From WRAU01 sp964277385 (GTDB lineage: Bacteria > Pseudomonadota > Alphaproteobacteria > WRAU01 > Hepatincolaceae): a stretch of DNA of 64,000 nt. The position numbers and the translations under genes were made by a program. The stretch lies in the NCBI GenBank assembly GCA_964277385.1, contig OZ195520.1, positions 806,001-870,000 of the forward strand, read 5' to 3'. The notes below the pieces were generated by a model. It was not told the origin of the DNA, did not search any database, and saw nothing but the letters and a program-made list of their open reading frames with translations. Below are positions 9,253 to 18,260 of the stretch, piece after piece. The stretch's first letter is position 1; every line of letters starts with the position of its first letter.

Positions 9253-9601
9253 TATAAAAATTGATTTTTTTATTTGTATTCCTAATACCTGAATTTTTCT
9301 GATGATATTGAAGAAATATTACTAATCATCAAAATAAAAATATCTGTCAATTAATAATAACCATTTGGTAATTATATACAAAAAAATGAATTATAAGTAA
9401 ATCAATTATTTTATAATTTTTTGGTATAGTTTTTTTATTATTGATAAAAATACTACATTTCAATGAGTAATACTTCTTGGAAATCTTATTTTATATATAA
9501 TGGAAAACTTAACACTATATTTGATATATTTTATAAAAATTTTAATAAAAATCTAATACTAAATATTAGTTGTTTACTTTATTATCGATAATAATATAGA
9601 A
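9253..9601. other. 349-bp AT-rich gap, no supported gene
   Basis: The gap lies between two convergent genes. A 42-codon frame (9463-9591, +) runs to a stop close to the next gene, but it has no clear ribosome binding site and no family I recognise. I see no strong terminator hairpin here. Confidence 0.5.
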
Positions 9602-10849
9602 TTAACGATAATTATCATATACAGCATCCATTATATCAGTACATAATTCATTAAAGCCAGTATAAGAACCTTGAGAATTAAGTCCTACATTTTCTCTATT
9701 ACTTAAAATTAAGATTCCAATATTATTTTCTTTATTAATTGCTAAACAATTCCCTGTAAATCCAATATGTCCAAATGTTCTTTGTGGACGGTTTTTCCCC
9801 ATATAATCTCTTGAATAATCAAATCCTATAGCCCTACCTTTTAATCCTAGTAATTTTTGTATTTCAGAAAACTGATTCATAATATCTTGAGAATAAAATG
9901 TTACACCGTTGTATGTACCTCCATTTAACATTAACTGTATTAATTTAGAAATATCAATTCCACTAGAAAACAATCCAGCATGCCCTGAAATTCCTTCCAT
10001 AACATAAAAAGCATTGCCATCATCAACTTCTCCTTTTAATGTGTAGTTTCTCCATTTTTTGAATCTTTTAGGATCATCTTTTAAACCATACTTACCATTT
10101 TTAATCATATTTTTTTCAAAAATATTACCCCAAGAAGTAGAAGCTGATCTGATTTTTTTATCTTCTGATAGGTTGTATCCGCTATCAAACATTTCTAATT
10201 TTGAATATAGGTTATCAGTTAAGTAATCATCAAGAGATTTTTCACTTATTTTTTCAATAACTATGCCTAAGATAATGAATCCTAAATCTGAATAAATCTG
10301 ATTTGTTTTTGTTTTGTAAGATAAAGGAATATTTGCTATATATTTAACAACATCTTTTTTATTATCTACATACATATAAAGAGGTCTCCAAGCTGGTAAT
10401 CCCGAACTATGAGTAAGCAAATCATAAATTGTGATATTACTTTTATCTGCAGTATTAAATTCTTCTATATACCGTGAAACTTTATCTGTTAATTGTAATT
10501 TATCTTCATATATAAGCATCATTGTAGCTTGAGTTGTTGCTAAAACCTTAGTTAGTGAAGCTAAATCAAAAATTGTATCTGTTTTCATTAATTTGGGCGA
10601 TCTAATAGTTTTTTGTCTATCTTTTAAATCAGCGTAACCAAAAGCTTTTAAATATTGAATTTCACCGTCTTTTTGTACTAAAATAAGCATTCCAGCCGTT
10701 TTATTAGCAAATATTTTTCCATCTGCTAATTCTTGAATTTTTTTATTTGTAAAATCATTTTTAAATAAAATTATTTTACTATCTTCAGCCTTCAAAAAAG
10801 TAAGAAATAATAAAACAACTAAAACTACAATAGATATTTTTTTTAACAT
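9602..10849 (-). CDS. exported class C beta-lactamase-fold serine hydrolase
   Basis: The 415-residue protein begins with a signal peptide (about residues 1-21, ending LKAEDS). It carries the SxxK catalytic motif SLTK at 98-101, a YSDLG tyrosine motif, and a C-terminal HIGFTGN in the place of the KTG triad. The family covers penicillin-binding esterases, D-aminopeptidases and class C beta-lactamases. The long FKKWRNYTLKGEVDD insert is typical of the esterase/PBP4* branch, so a peptidoglycan or ester substrate is more likely than an antibiotic. The protein probably acts in the periplasm. The gene is monocistronic and diverges from rpsD. Confidence 0.8.
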   Translation of the reverse strand: MLKKISIVVLVVLLFLTFLKAEDSKIILFKNDFTNKKIQELADGKIFANKTAGMLILVQKDGEIQYLKAFGYADLKDRQKTIRSPKLMKTDTIFDLASLTKVLATTQATMMLIYEDKLQLTDKVSRYIEEFNTADKSNITIYDLLTHSSGLPAWRPLYMYVDNKKDVVKYIANIPLSYKTKTNQIYSDLGFIILGIVIEKISEKSLDDYLTDNLYSKLEMFDSGYNLSEDKKIRSASTSWGNIFEKNMIKNGKYGLKDDPKRFKKWRNYTLKGEVDDGNAFYVMEGISGHAGLFSSGIDISKLIQLMLNGGTYNGVTFYSQDIMNQFSEIQKLLGLKGRAIGFDYSRDYMGKNRPQRTFGHIGFTGNCLAINKENNIGILILSNRENVGLNSQGSYTGFNELCTDIMDAVYDNYR

Positions 10850-10938
10850 CTTTTACCCTTAAATTACATATCTAATAATAAAATAGTAACACTTAGTTAT
10901 AAATTCATCAAATCATATAAAATATATTACCATAAGTA

Positions 10939-10967
10939 TTGACATCTATAAGATTTTATAGGATAAT
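10939..10967 (+). promoter_or_regulatory. sigma70-type promoter of rpsD
   Basis: TTGACA at 10939-10944 is followed by a 17-bp spacer and GATAAT at 10962-10967. This is the best consensus match in the intergenic region. It places the transcript start near 10974, about 90 nt before the rpsD start. Confidence 0.7.
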
Positions 10968-10974
10968 TATTTCC

Positions 10975-11063
10975 ATTCCCGAGAAAGTTGTTAATATAAT
11001 AAGTTATTAACACGCTTTTTTAAAGACTATCGGGACAACTTATTAAATAAAGGTTATATATAA
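10975..11063 (+). promoter_or_regulatory. candidate structured 5' leader of rpsD (possible S4 autoregulation)
   Basis: The leader holds two pairs of complementary segments in the order A-B-A'-B'. CCCGA (10978-10982) can pair with TCGGG (11030-11034), and AAGTTGT (10985-10991) with ACAACTT (11035-11041). That order is a pseudoknot. A perfect 7-bp hairpin (10990-10996 with 11005-11011) lies between them and competes for two bases. S4 binds a pseudoknotted leader in the E. coli alpha operon, so translational feedback is plausible here. This is an inference from pairing only. Confidence 0.4.
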
Positions 11064-11678
11064 ATGACTAAAAGACATAGTGCAAAATATAAAATTGATA
11101 GAAGATTAGGAGTAAATCTTTGGGGTAGAACAAAATCTCCTTATAATAAAAGAACTTCAAGACCAGGTCAGCATGGAGCACAACCTAAAAAACCAAGCGA
11201 TTACGGATTGCAATTAATTGCTAAACAGAAATTAAAATTCTACTACGCTAATATTGGCGAAAGACAATTCAGAAGAATTTATGAAGAAGCTGTTAGAAGA
11301 GATGGTGATACTTCTCAAAATATTATCGGTTTATTAGAAACAAGATTAGATGCTGTAATTTACAGAATGAAATTTGTTCCTACTATGTTTGCAGCAAGAC
11401 AGTTTATTAATCATGGTCATATTCTTGTTAATGGTAAAAAAGTAAATATTGCTTCTTATAAGGTTAAAGTTGGTGATACCATTGCGGTTAAACCTACTTC
11501 TCAAGAATTAGAAATTGTATTAAATGCTGTTAATAGCGGAGAACGAGAAGTTCCTGATTATGTTCAAGTAGATCATAAAGCAATGGAAGGGCAATTCTTA
11601 AATGTTCCTAAACTAGAAGAGGTTCCTTACCCTGTTAAAATGGAACCAAGTATTGTTGTGGAATTTTATTCAAGATAA
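11064..11678 (+). CDS. rpsD: 30S ribosomal protein S4
   Basis: The 204-residue protein is full-length S4. It has the KYKIDRRLGVNLWGR start, the SRPGQHG segment and the S4 RNA-binding domain at about 95-155 (ETRLDAVIYRMKF, ARQFINHGHILVNG). It ends in VVEFYSR. S4 nucleates assembly of the 30S body by binding 16S rRNA. As in other Alphaproteobacteria, it stands alone and not in the alpha operon. It has its own promoter and a possibly structured leader. Confidence 0.97.
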   Translation: MTKRHSAKYKIDRRLGVNLWGRTKSPYNKRTSRPGQHGAQPKKPSDYGLQLIAKQKLKFYYANIGERQFRRIYEEAVRRDGDTSQNIIGLLETRLDAVIYRMKFVPTMFAARQFINHGHILVNGKKVNIASYKVKVGDTIAVKPTSQELEIVLNAVNSGEREVPDYVQVDHKAMEGQFLNVPKLEEVPYPVKMEPSIVVEFYSR

Positions 11679-11697
11679 TAGTTTTTATACAATATTT

Positions 11698-11706
11698 TGA
11701 TATAAT
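11698..11706 (+). promoter_or_regulatory. extended -10 promoter of the fructose operon
   Basis: TGATATAAT is a perfect TATAAT at 11701-11706 with a TGn extension. It lies 58 bp upstream of the fruK start, just after rpsD. No convincing -35 is present, which an extended -10 does not need. Confidence 0.55.
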
Positions 11707-11764
11707 ATATAGTAAATAAAATAGAAACATTTATCAATAATTATTAAATAAGAAAGAAATATAA

Positions 11765-12685
11765 ATGATTTTCACGTTAACTCTAAATCCTTCATTAGAT
11801 TACTTTATTTATTTGAAAGATATTAAGAAAAACACTTTAAACATACCTAATAAAACCGCAATTGTTGCTGGTGGTAAAGGGATTAATGTATCTAAAGTTT
11901 TAAAAAATTTAAACACCACAAATACTGCTATAACCTTTACTGGTGGTTTTTGTGGTGAAAAAATCATCACAGAGTTAAAAGAATTAAATATTAATCATCA
12001 TACAATTTCAGTCAATGAAAATACTAGAATTAATTTAAAACTAAAAGAAAATGATGGTGAAACTGAAATTGCAGGACAATCGCCAACCATTTCTAAAGAA
12101 AGTGTTAACAAACTATGTAATTACATTAAAGAAAATTTACAAAATGGTGATAGTTTAATATGTTCAGGAAGTATTCCAAATAGTATTGATTTTAACATCT
12201 ACAAACAGCTAGCACTTTTATTGGAACAAACTGCTAAAAATATCAATGTGGTATTAGATACAAGGGGGGAATCATTACGAGATAATCTCTATAATAATTT
12301 TTTAATTAAACCCAATAAAAAAGAATTAGAAGACATGTTTAACCAAAAATTCAATTCTATTAAAGAAATTATTAAAAGTTGTGATTATTTTCTTAAAAAA
12401 GGAATTAAAAATATTATTGTATCTATGGGTGGTGAAGGCTCTTTATATATTAATGCTAATGAAGTTTTTAAAGCTGAACCAATGGATTTGAAAATGATTA
12501 ATACGGTAGGAGCAGGCGACTCTATGGTAGCTGGATTTATGACAGCCGCAGAAAGAAATTATAAGTTAGACGATTGCTACAAAATGGCAGTAGCTACCGC
12601 CAGTGCCACTGTAAGTAAAGAGGGGTTAGCTAGTGAAGAGGATGTAGAGAAAAATTTTGCAAAAGTTATTATCAAAAAATTATAA
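11765..12685 (+). CDS. fruK: 1-phosphofructokinase (PfkB family)
   Basis: The 306-residue sugar kinase shows the PfkB features: GGKGINV at 36-42, the substrate region TGGFCGE, and the anion-hole/catalytic motif GAGDS at 249-253 (Asp252). It would convert fructose 1-phosphate, the product of the fructose PTS encoded next, into fructose 1,6-bisphosphate. Tagatose-6-phosphate kinases are close relatives, but the neighbouring fructose EII decides for FruK. The gap to the PTS gene is 66 bp. A possible extended -10 promoter lies at 11698-11706. Confidence 0.9.
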   Translation: MIFTLTLNPSLDYFIYLKDIKKNTLNIPNKTAIVAGGKGINVSKVLKNLNTTNTAITFTGGFCGEKIITELKELNINHHTISVNENTRINLKLKENDGETEIAGQSPTISKESVNKLCNYIKENLQNGDSLICSGSIPNSIDFNIYKQLALLLEQTAKNINVVLDTRGESLRDNLYNNFLIKPNKKELEDMFNQKFNSIKEIIKSCDYFLKKGIKNIIVSMGGEGSLYINANEVFKAEPMDLKMINTVGAGDSMVAGFMTAAERNYKLDDCYKMAVATASATVSKEGLASEEDVEKNFAKVIIKKL

Positions 12686-12751
12686 ATAATTATAAGATTA
12701 AGTTATAATAAACGCAATAAGATAAGTACAATTTAATATCAGAGGTTAAAA

Positions 12752-14659
12752 GTGAATATTTTAGATCTGTTAAATGAAAATCTAGTAATTATAGATTTAA
12801 AAGCTAAAAATAAAAATGATACGATTAGCGAAATGTCTAATGTTTTGAAGCAAGAAAATGTAATATCCGATCTCGATGGTTTTATTAATGATATCCACCT
12901 TAGAGAAAGCCAAACCACAACAGGTATTGGTGAAGGTGTTGCTATACCTCATGCTAAAAGTCAATTTGTAAATAAAACAGCTATCCTTTTTGCTAAAAGT
13001 AATAGTGGGTTGGATTATAAATCTTTAGATAATAAAGCTGTAAACTTACTATTTATGTTAGCGGTTAAAGAGGATGCCACCTCAGAACATGTGGATATTT
13101 TAGCAAAATTATCTCGCTTGTTTTTAAATGATAATTTTAAAAAAGAATTGTTAGCCTGTAACAATCCTGTTGAAGTAATAAGTGTTATTAAAAAGTATGA
13201 TTCTAGCGAAGAATCTCCAAACACGACATCTAATGCAACCAGCGATTCTAAAAATAAAAAATATTTTATAGTGGCGGTAACTGCATGTCCAACCGGTATT
13301 GCTCACACTTTTATGGCCGCAGAAGCCTTAGAAAAAGCTGCAAAAGAACTCAAAGTAGATATAAAAGTAGAAACGAATGGGGCCAGTGGCGTAGGTAATA
13401 AATTGGATGACACAGATATTGAAAGAGCTCATGGTGTTATTTTAGCAATTAATCGTAAAGTACCAACCAATAGATTCATAGGCAAACAAGTAATTCAAGT
13501 TGATGCTGCAAAAGCTATCAAAGACGCTAAAGATTTAATTTTATCTATCATTAGAAAATACGGTAAAGTTTATAAAGGAGACGGAACAAACATTGAAAAT
13601 GGGAATGAAAAAACCGGTGGTCAACTTGGCAAAAAAAGTGGAAGTGAAACCTATAAACACTTAATGTCTGGCGTATCTTTCATGTTACCATTTGTAATTA
13701 GTGGTGGTATGTTAATAGCTTTCTCGTTTTTATTCGATAAACTAGCAGGAGTTCCAGCCGGAGTTGGGCTTGGTAACACCACAGAATTAGCAAAACTTTT
13801 CTCATTAGTCGGAAGTCAAGCTTTTGCATTGTTTGTACCTGTACTAGCTGCTTTTATTGCCTTTAGTATCGCAGATAGAGCTGCAATTACTGCCGGATTT
13901 GTTGGTGGGGCTTTAGCAAGTGCTGGAGGTTCTGGTTTTCTAGGAGCAATTATTGCGGGATTCTTAGCAGGTTATGTAACTGTTTTAATGATAAAATTAT
14001 TAAAAAATCTGCCAAATAGCTTACAAGGTATTAAAAATATCCTAATTTTACCAGTACTAACGGTTTTAATTACAGGTGTTTTGTTGGTATTGTTATTTAA
14101 TACGCCAGTAAAATATATTAATGATTCTATTTTAGCATGGTTAAATAACTTAGGTGATGTTAATAGAGTACTACTTGGATTAATTTTAGGTGGCATGATG
14201 GCTGTAGATATGGGCGGACCATTTAATAAAGCCGCTTACGTATTTGGAGTTGCATCACTAGCTACAGGAGCTTCAGAAACTATGGCTGCAGTAATGGCTG
14301 CTGGAATGACTCCACCACTTGGAATTGCAATTGCTTCAAGTATATTTAAAAGTAAATTTACAAAAGAAGAAAGAGAAGCAGGTAAATCTAACTACATTAT
14401 GGGCTTAACATTTATTACTGAAGGCGCAATTCCTTTTGCAGCCTCTAATCCATTAAAAGTTATACCTTCGCTTATGATAGGTTCAGCTGTTACTGGAGCT
14501 TTAAGTATGTTTTTTAGAGTAAATTTACCAGCTCCTCACGGTGGTATTATAGTAATGTTCTTATCTAATCACATTTTATTATATGCTTTATCAATTTTAA
14601 TTGGTTCATTAGTAACAGCTTTTTGTTTAGGTATTTTAAAACCTAAACCGGCTCAATAA
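12752..14659 (+). CDS. fruA: fructose-specific PTS permease EIIABC
   Basis: The 635-residue protein has three parts. EIIA (1-145) carries the phospho-histidine in GVAIPHAKS (His67). EIIB (about 170-265) carries the phospho-cysteine in VTACPTGIAHT (Cys179). The EIIC membrane part runs from about 300 to 630, with AAITAGFVGG and DMGGPFNKAAYVFG. It takes up fructose and phosphorylates it at C1, with phosphate from HPr. The EI and HPr genes must lie elsewhere. The start is the GTG at 12752, preceded by AGAGG at a good distance, since no ATG fits. A strong terminator follows at 14707. Confidence 0.93.
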   Translation: MNILDLLNENLVIIDLKAKNKNDTISEMSNVLKQENVISDLDGFINDIHLRESQTTTGIGEGVAIPHAKSQFVNKTAILFAKSNSGLDYKSLDNKAVNLLFMLAVKEDATSEHVDILAKLSRLFLNDNFKKELLACNNPVEVISVIKKYDSSEESPNTTSNATSDSKNKKYFIVAVTACPTGIAHTFMAAEALEKAAKELKVDIKVETNGASGVGNKLDDTDIERAHGVILAINRKVPTNRFIGKQVIQVDAAKAIKDAKDLILSIIRKYGKVYKGDGTNIENGNEKTGGQLGKKSGSETYKHLMSGVSFMLPFVISGGMLIAFSFLFDKLAGVPAGVGLGNTTELAKLFSLVGSQAFALFVPVLAAFIAFSIADRAAITAGFVGGALASAGGSGFLGAIIAGFLAGYVTVLMIKLLKNLPNSLQGIKNILILPVLTVLITGVLLVLLFNTPVKYINDSILAWLNNLGDVNRVLLGLILGGMMAVDMGGPFNKAAYVFGVASLATGASETMAAVMAAGMTPPLGIAIASSIFKSKFTKEEREAGKSNYIMGLTFITEGAIPFAASNPLKVIPSLMIGSAVTGALSMFFRVNLPAPHGGIIVMFLSNHILLYALSILIGSLVTAFCLGILKPKPAQ

Positions 14660-14706
14660 TTAATTTTTTATAATAAATTAGTTAGTTAAAATTAAAAATT
14701 CAAAAA

Positions 14707-14746
14707 AACAAGTAAAATTCTATTGAGAGTTTTACTTGTTTTTTTT
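14707..14746 (+). terminator. rho-independent terminator after the fructose operon
   Basis: AACAAGTAAAA (14707-14717) and TTTTACTTGTT (14730-14740) form a perfect 11-bp stem with a 12-nt loop, followed by a run of T to 14746. The A-run before the stem makes it partly bidirectional. Confidence 0.85.
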
Positions 14747-15109
14747 ATAATAAAAAATAATATAAAAGCACTTTATATTTACAATCTAATATAATTCTTT
14801 ATCTCTAGTATTTATTAAGAGCCAAAGGTTACCAAAAAAGATCACTATGATTAAAATTTATCGGGACAAATTAAATGGGAATTGATTTTAAACTTTAGAT
14901 TATTTATCACTCATTAGGTTTATTAATTATATAATTTCAAAAATATTATAAATAAAACTATTTTTGCCTTAAAAAATCAGATAAAGCCTTTTTTATAAAA
15001 AACATAATTTTATTAAATTTTATAACATAACATATTTTTTATTTAATAATTAAAATTTTTTAATATATAATATTTTGTTAAAAATATAATTAAACAAAAG
15101 AGAACAGTG
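14747..15109. other. 363-bp AT-rich gap before the YfcC-type gene
   Basis: No gene is supported here. The stretch presumably holds the promoter of the transporter at 15110. The decamer ATCGGGACAA near 14859 repeats the one in the rpsD leader, but its surroundings do not match. Confidence 0.5.
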
Positions 15110-16510
15110 ATGAAATTGAAAATACCTCATTCTTACAGCATTATATTCAGCCTTATTGTTATAGTTGCTTGTTTAACCTGGATTTTACCTTCAGGAGAAT
15201 TTGATAGAAGGCACGACAAATCAACTAATCAAACTCTTCTTGTACCAAATACATATCATCATGTAGATTCTAATCCTCAAGGAGTTCAGGATGTTTTAAA
15301 ATCCATTCTAAATGGATTTATTAGTGCTTCTGAAATTATTGGATTTATTTTAATAGTTGGAGCTTCTTATGGTGTTATTATAAAAACTGGAGCTATTGAT
15401 AGATCTCTGCATTCTGTAATTAATAAACTTGGCTCTAAGGTTAAGATTCTAATTCCAATATTAGTGTTTTTATTTTCTATAGGAGGAAGCATAATAGGAA
15501 CATTTGAAGAAACAATCCCTTTTTATTTCATTATGGTAACAATCATGATATCTTTGGGTTATGATGCCATACTTGGTGTTGCAGTAATTATTTTAGGGAC
15601 GACAACTGGAAATATGGCTTCAACAATTAATCCTTTTGCAACAGGGGTTGCTTCTGCTATTGCAAATATAGATTTAAGAGACGCATTGAATGAAAGAATA
15701 GTTTTTTGGATGATATCAACATGTTTAAGTACAGTTTACATTTTATGTTATGCAATCAGAATAAAAAAAACTCCTGAAAAATCTATAGTTTTTGATCTAC
15801 AAAAAGAGCATTACAAACATTTTATTAACCATGATGATGAGAATCATCCTAATAAAGCATCTCAAAAACAAGAACCCTTCTCTTTTTCAGATAAAATAAT
15901 AATTTCATCAATATTTCTTCTTTTAGGAGCAATGATTTATGGAATTATTGAATTAGATTGGTGGATGGCAGAAATTTCTGCTTTATTTATAGCATTAGCT
16001 TTTATTACAGCAATTGTAAAAAGAATGAAAGAAAATGATTTTTGGGATGGTTTTGTATCAGGAGCAAAAGATGTACTACCAGCAACCCTAGTAGTAGGAA
16101 TGGCAAAAGCTATAGTTGTAGTTGCTACAAATGGCTCTATTATTGATTCTATATTAAATATTTCTGCAAATTTTTTAGCAGGTTTACCAAAGCCATTATT
16201 TGTTGTACTAGATTTAGTATTAGAATTTTTTATAGCTATTTTAGTACCTTCAAGCTCTGGACACGCAGCACTCACTATGTCTATTATTCCCCCACTTGCT
16301 GATATATTTGAACTTCCAAAATCGGTTGTAATTTCAGCTTATCAAATTTCTTCAGGTTTATCTAATATGATAACACCAACATCAGGTGTATTAATGGTAG
16401 CTTTGGGTATTGCAAGAATTCCTTGGGATAAATGGGCAAAATTTATAATCCCTTTAATATTACTTCATTTTATAAGTGCTATTATTTTTCTTTTATATTG
16501 TACTTTTTAA
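15110..16510 (+). CDS. YfcC/COG1288 family membrane transporter
   Basis: The protein of about 466 residues has around 12 hydrophobic helices. It opens with the family-typical short N-terminus followed by TWILPSGEFDR. It has GTFEETIPFYFI and TTTGNMASTINPFATG in the first half and LVPSSSGHAAL plus ITPTSGVLMVALG in the second, the two inverted substrate-site halves of this superfamily. Members are proposed to move amino acids or C4-dicarboxylates. The substrate here is unknown. The ATG at 15110 is preferred to the GTG right before it at 15107. RBS-like AAGAGA is upstream. Confidence 0.8.
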   Translation: MKLKIPHSYSIIFSLIVIVACLTWILPSGEFDRRHDKSTNQTLLVPNTYHHVDSNPQGVQDVLKSILNGFISASEIIGFILIVGASYGVIIKTGAIDRSLHSVINKLGSKVKILIPILVFLFSIGGSIIGTFEETIPFYFIMVTIMISLGYDAILGVAVIILGTTTGNMASTINPFATGVASAIANIDLRDALNERIVFWMISTCLSTVYILCYAIRIKKTPEKSIVFDLQKEHYKHFINHDDENHPNKASQKQEPFSFSDKIIISSIFLLLGAMIYGIIELDWWMAEISALFIALAFITAIVKRMKENDFWDGFVSGAKDVLPATLVVGMAKAIVVVATNGSIIDSILNISANFLAGLPKPLFVVLDLVLEFFIAILVPSSSGHAALTMSIIPPLADIFELPKSVVISAYQISSGLSNMITPTSGVLMVALGIARIPWDKWAKFIIPLILLHFISAIIFLLYCTF

Positions 16511-16523
16511 TATTTCTTGGTTT

Positions 16524-16555
16524 AGTAATCTTTTTTATAAACTAGATTACTTTTT
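16524..16555 (+). terminator. probable rho-independent terminator after the YfcC-type gene
   Basis: AGTAATC (16524-16530) and GATTACT (16545-16551) form a 7-bp stem with a 14-nt loop. Five T end at 16555. It starts 13 bp after the stop codon. Confidence 0.6.
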
Positions 16556-16867
16556 ATACAGAATTATAAAGATAATTTATACTATTGAAATAATATTGTA
16601 AAACTTTCATTTTTGATAATTTGTAGATATTATAGAATCCAAAAATAAAGAAATAATTATATATAGTATTTCTAATTTAGAATTAGATATATTATATAAA
16701 CAAATTTTTTGTAATACAATATTTTTAAGTAAAATATAAGTAGATTATTATTTTTAAAATACTTTTAATTGTCGGATTTATTATTATATATAGTTACTTA
16801 ATAAAATATATCTTTATTTAACCTAACTGTTACAAATTCACCCTTTCTTAATTTAAAAATAAGATTA
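16556..16867. other. 312-bp AT-rich gap, nothing recognised
   Basis: The gap separates two convergent genes. I see no gene, no repeat family shared with other gaps, and only the terminator at its left edge. Confidence 0.5.
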
Positions 16868-18079
16868 TTATTTTATAGAGTAAGTTGCACTTAACATAAT
16901 ACTAGAAATCATTCCAACACAAATTTTATCTAAGCAGTTTCCACCAAATTCTTTATTTTTTGTACCTAAAGATTGAATATAACTCACTCCTACATCTAAT
17001 TGTTTAGAATATGAGTATTTTAAAGATATTAAATTAAACAAACTATAATCTTGCAAAGAAATTATATTAGAATAATTTAAGTATACAGAATTTATTACTT
17101 CTACTGAAGCACCTATAGACAAATAATTTATACCAAAAATATTTGCTTCTTGATATTCTTTTCTTCTTTCTAGTGATGAATTTAAGTCTGCGTTTAAACT
17201 TTTTTTTCCAAAACCATTATGATAAAATTCTACATACAATGTGGTATAATAATCAAAATAATAATCTTCTTTTTCTAAACCCACTAAACCTGCAGAAATA
17301 ATCTCACCTCTGTCATATTCTGGAGACCATAAAGATGTTTCAACTTTGAAAATAGTATTTAAAACAAAATCTGTTGTAAAGCCGAAAGAGAAAACATAAT
17401 CTCTTAAATATTGAGCCGCCGTAATATTATAATCACTATAAGAATTAGATTTAATATATCTAACCGCAAATGTGCTATCATATAAAGAAAAATTTCCATT
17501 TTGATAATCTCTCTTAGGATTAAAAACAAATGAAATATTACTATTTGAATCTATTGAATAAACAAAATAAGCAAGATCAGTACCTATTTTATAATCTCCA
17601 TTATAAAATGAAGGAGAAGAAGAATTAAAAAAATCTGCTACACTAAATACTTTTCCCCTACCCCAATTAAGATTATTTCTACCAAGGACAAACTCATAGT
17701 TATTATGAGAATAAGAAACATATAATCTATCTATTTTATTAGTTAAAGAGTCATTTCTAATAATATTATCTTCTCTTGATAATCTAAATAAATTATTTTT
17801 ATCACTTTTTATTATAAGTTTTACAGGTATAGGATAAGTTTGTTTTTTATTTCTAGAATAACTACTAAGTATGTGAGATTCTACCTTTAAACCTAGTTTT
17901 TCATTAGTGTAAGTAGTAATAAATCTATTATCTATACGCCTTTCTTGAAATAAATGATCTTCTTTAGTGTAATTTCCACTACCATAAACATTAAAAATAT
18001 CATCAAAAAGTAAATTAGCATATAAAAAATTTATCTTTACAAGCAATAAAAATAAAATAAAATATATTTTTTTTAACAT
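16868..18079 (-). CDS. outer-membrane beta-barrel protein, unassigned
   Basis: The 403-residue protein has a signal peptide (about 1-21, ending FLYANLLF). It continues with many short alternating aromatic/polar strands typical of a porin-like barrel. A DRLYVSYSHNNYEFVLGR segment followed by NLNWGRGKVFS resembles a conserved strand-turn of alginate-export/DUF1302-type barrels. The chain ends in a strand (ATYSIK) rather than the canonical C-terminal Phe. Two Cys close together near the C-terminus (GGNCLDKIC) may form a disulfide loop. The function is unknown; transport or adhesion is possible. It may be read from the lysS-gcrA-Nudix transcript, but a 181-bp gap suggests its own promoter. Confidence 0.65.
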   Translation of the reverse strand: MLKKIYFILFLLLVKINFLYANLLFDDIFNVYGSGNYTKEDHLFQERRIDNRFITTYTNEKLGLKVESHILSSYSRNKKQTYPIPVKLIIKSDKNNLFRLSREDNIIRNDSLTNKIDRLYVSYSHNNYEFVLGRNNLNWGRGKVFSVADFFNSSSPSFYNGDYKIGTDLAYFVYSIDSNSNISFVFNPKRDYQNGNFSLYDSTFAVRYIKSNSYSDYNITAAQYLRDYVFSFGFTTDFVLNTIFKVETSLWSPEYDRGEIISAGLVGLEKEDYYFDYYTTLYVEFYHNGFGKKSLNADLNSSLERRKEYQEANIFGINYLSIGASVEVINSVYLNYSNIISLQDYSLFNLISLKYSYSKQLDVGVSYIQSLGTKNKEFGGNCLDKICVGMISSIMLSATYSIK

Positions 18080-18260
18080 TTATTATTAATTCCTCTTTAT
18101 ATTTTTTATTTAATAATCCCTACAAAAATTAATTTTCATAAAAAAAATTTTTTATGATTAGATTTTTTTTATAATTTAATTTGTAAAACTATAGAATCAA
18201 TTTTTCAACCTATGAAATTTTAACAAGGCTACCAAATTATAATAATAATAAAGTCAATAT

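Noticed and set aside
9463..9591. 42-codon frame in the gap after the carboxylesterase gene
   Set aside because: No ribosome binding site and no recognisable similarity; length is within chance for this base composition.
9602..10849. Antibiotic-resistance beta-lactamase
   Set aside because: The SxxK motif is present, but the features fit the broad esterase/PBP branch; nothing shows beta-lactam hydrolysis.
14855..14875. Second copy of the rpsD leader motif ATCGGGACAA
   Set aside because: Only about ten bases match and no partner segments for the pseudoknot are near.
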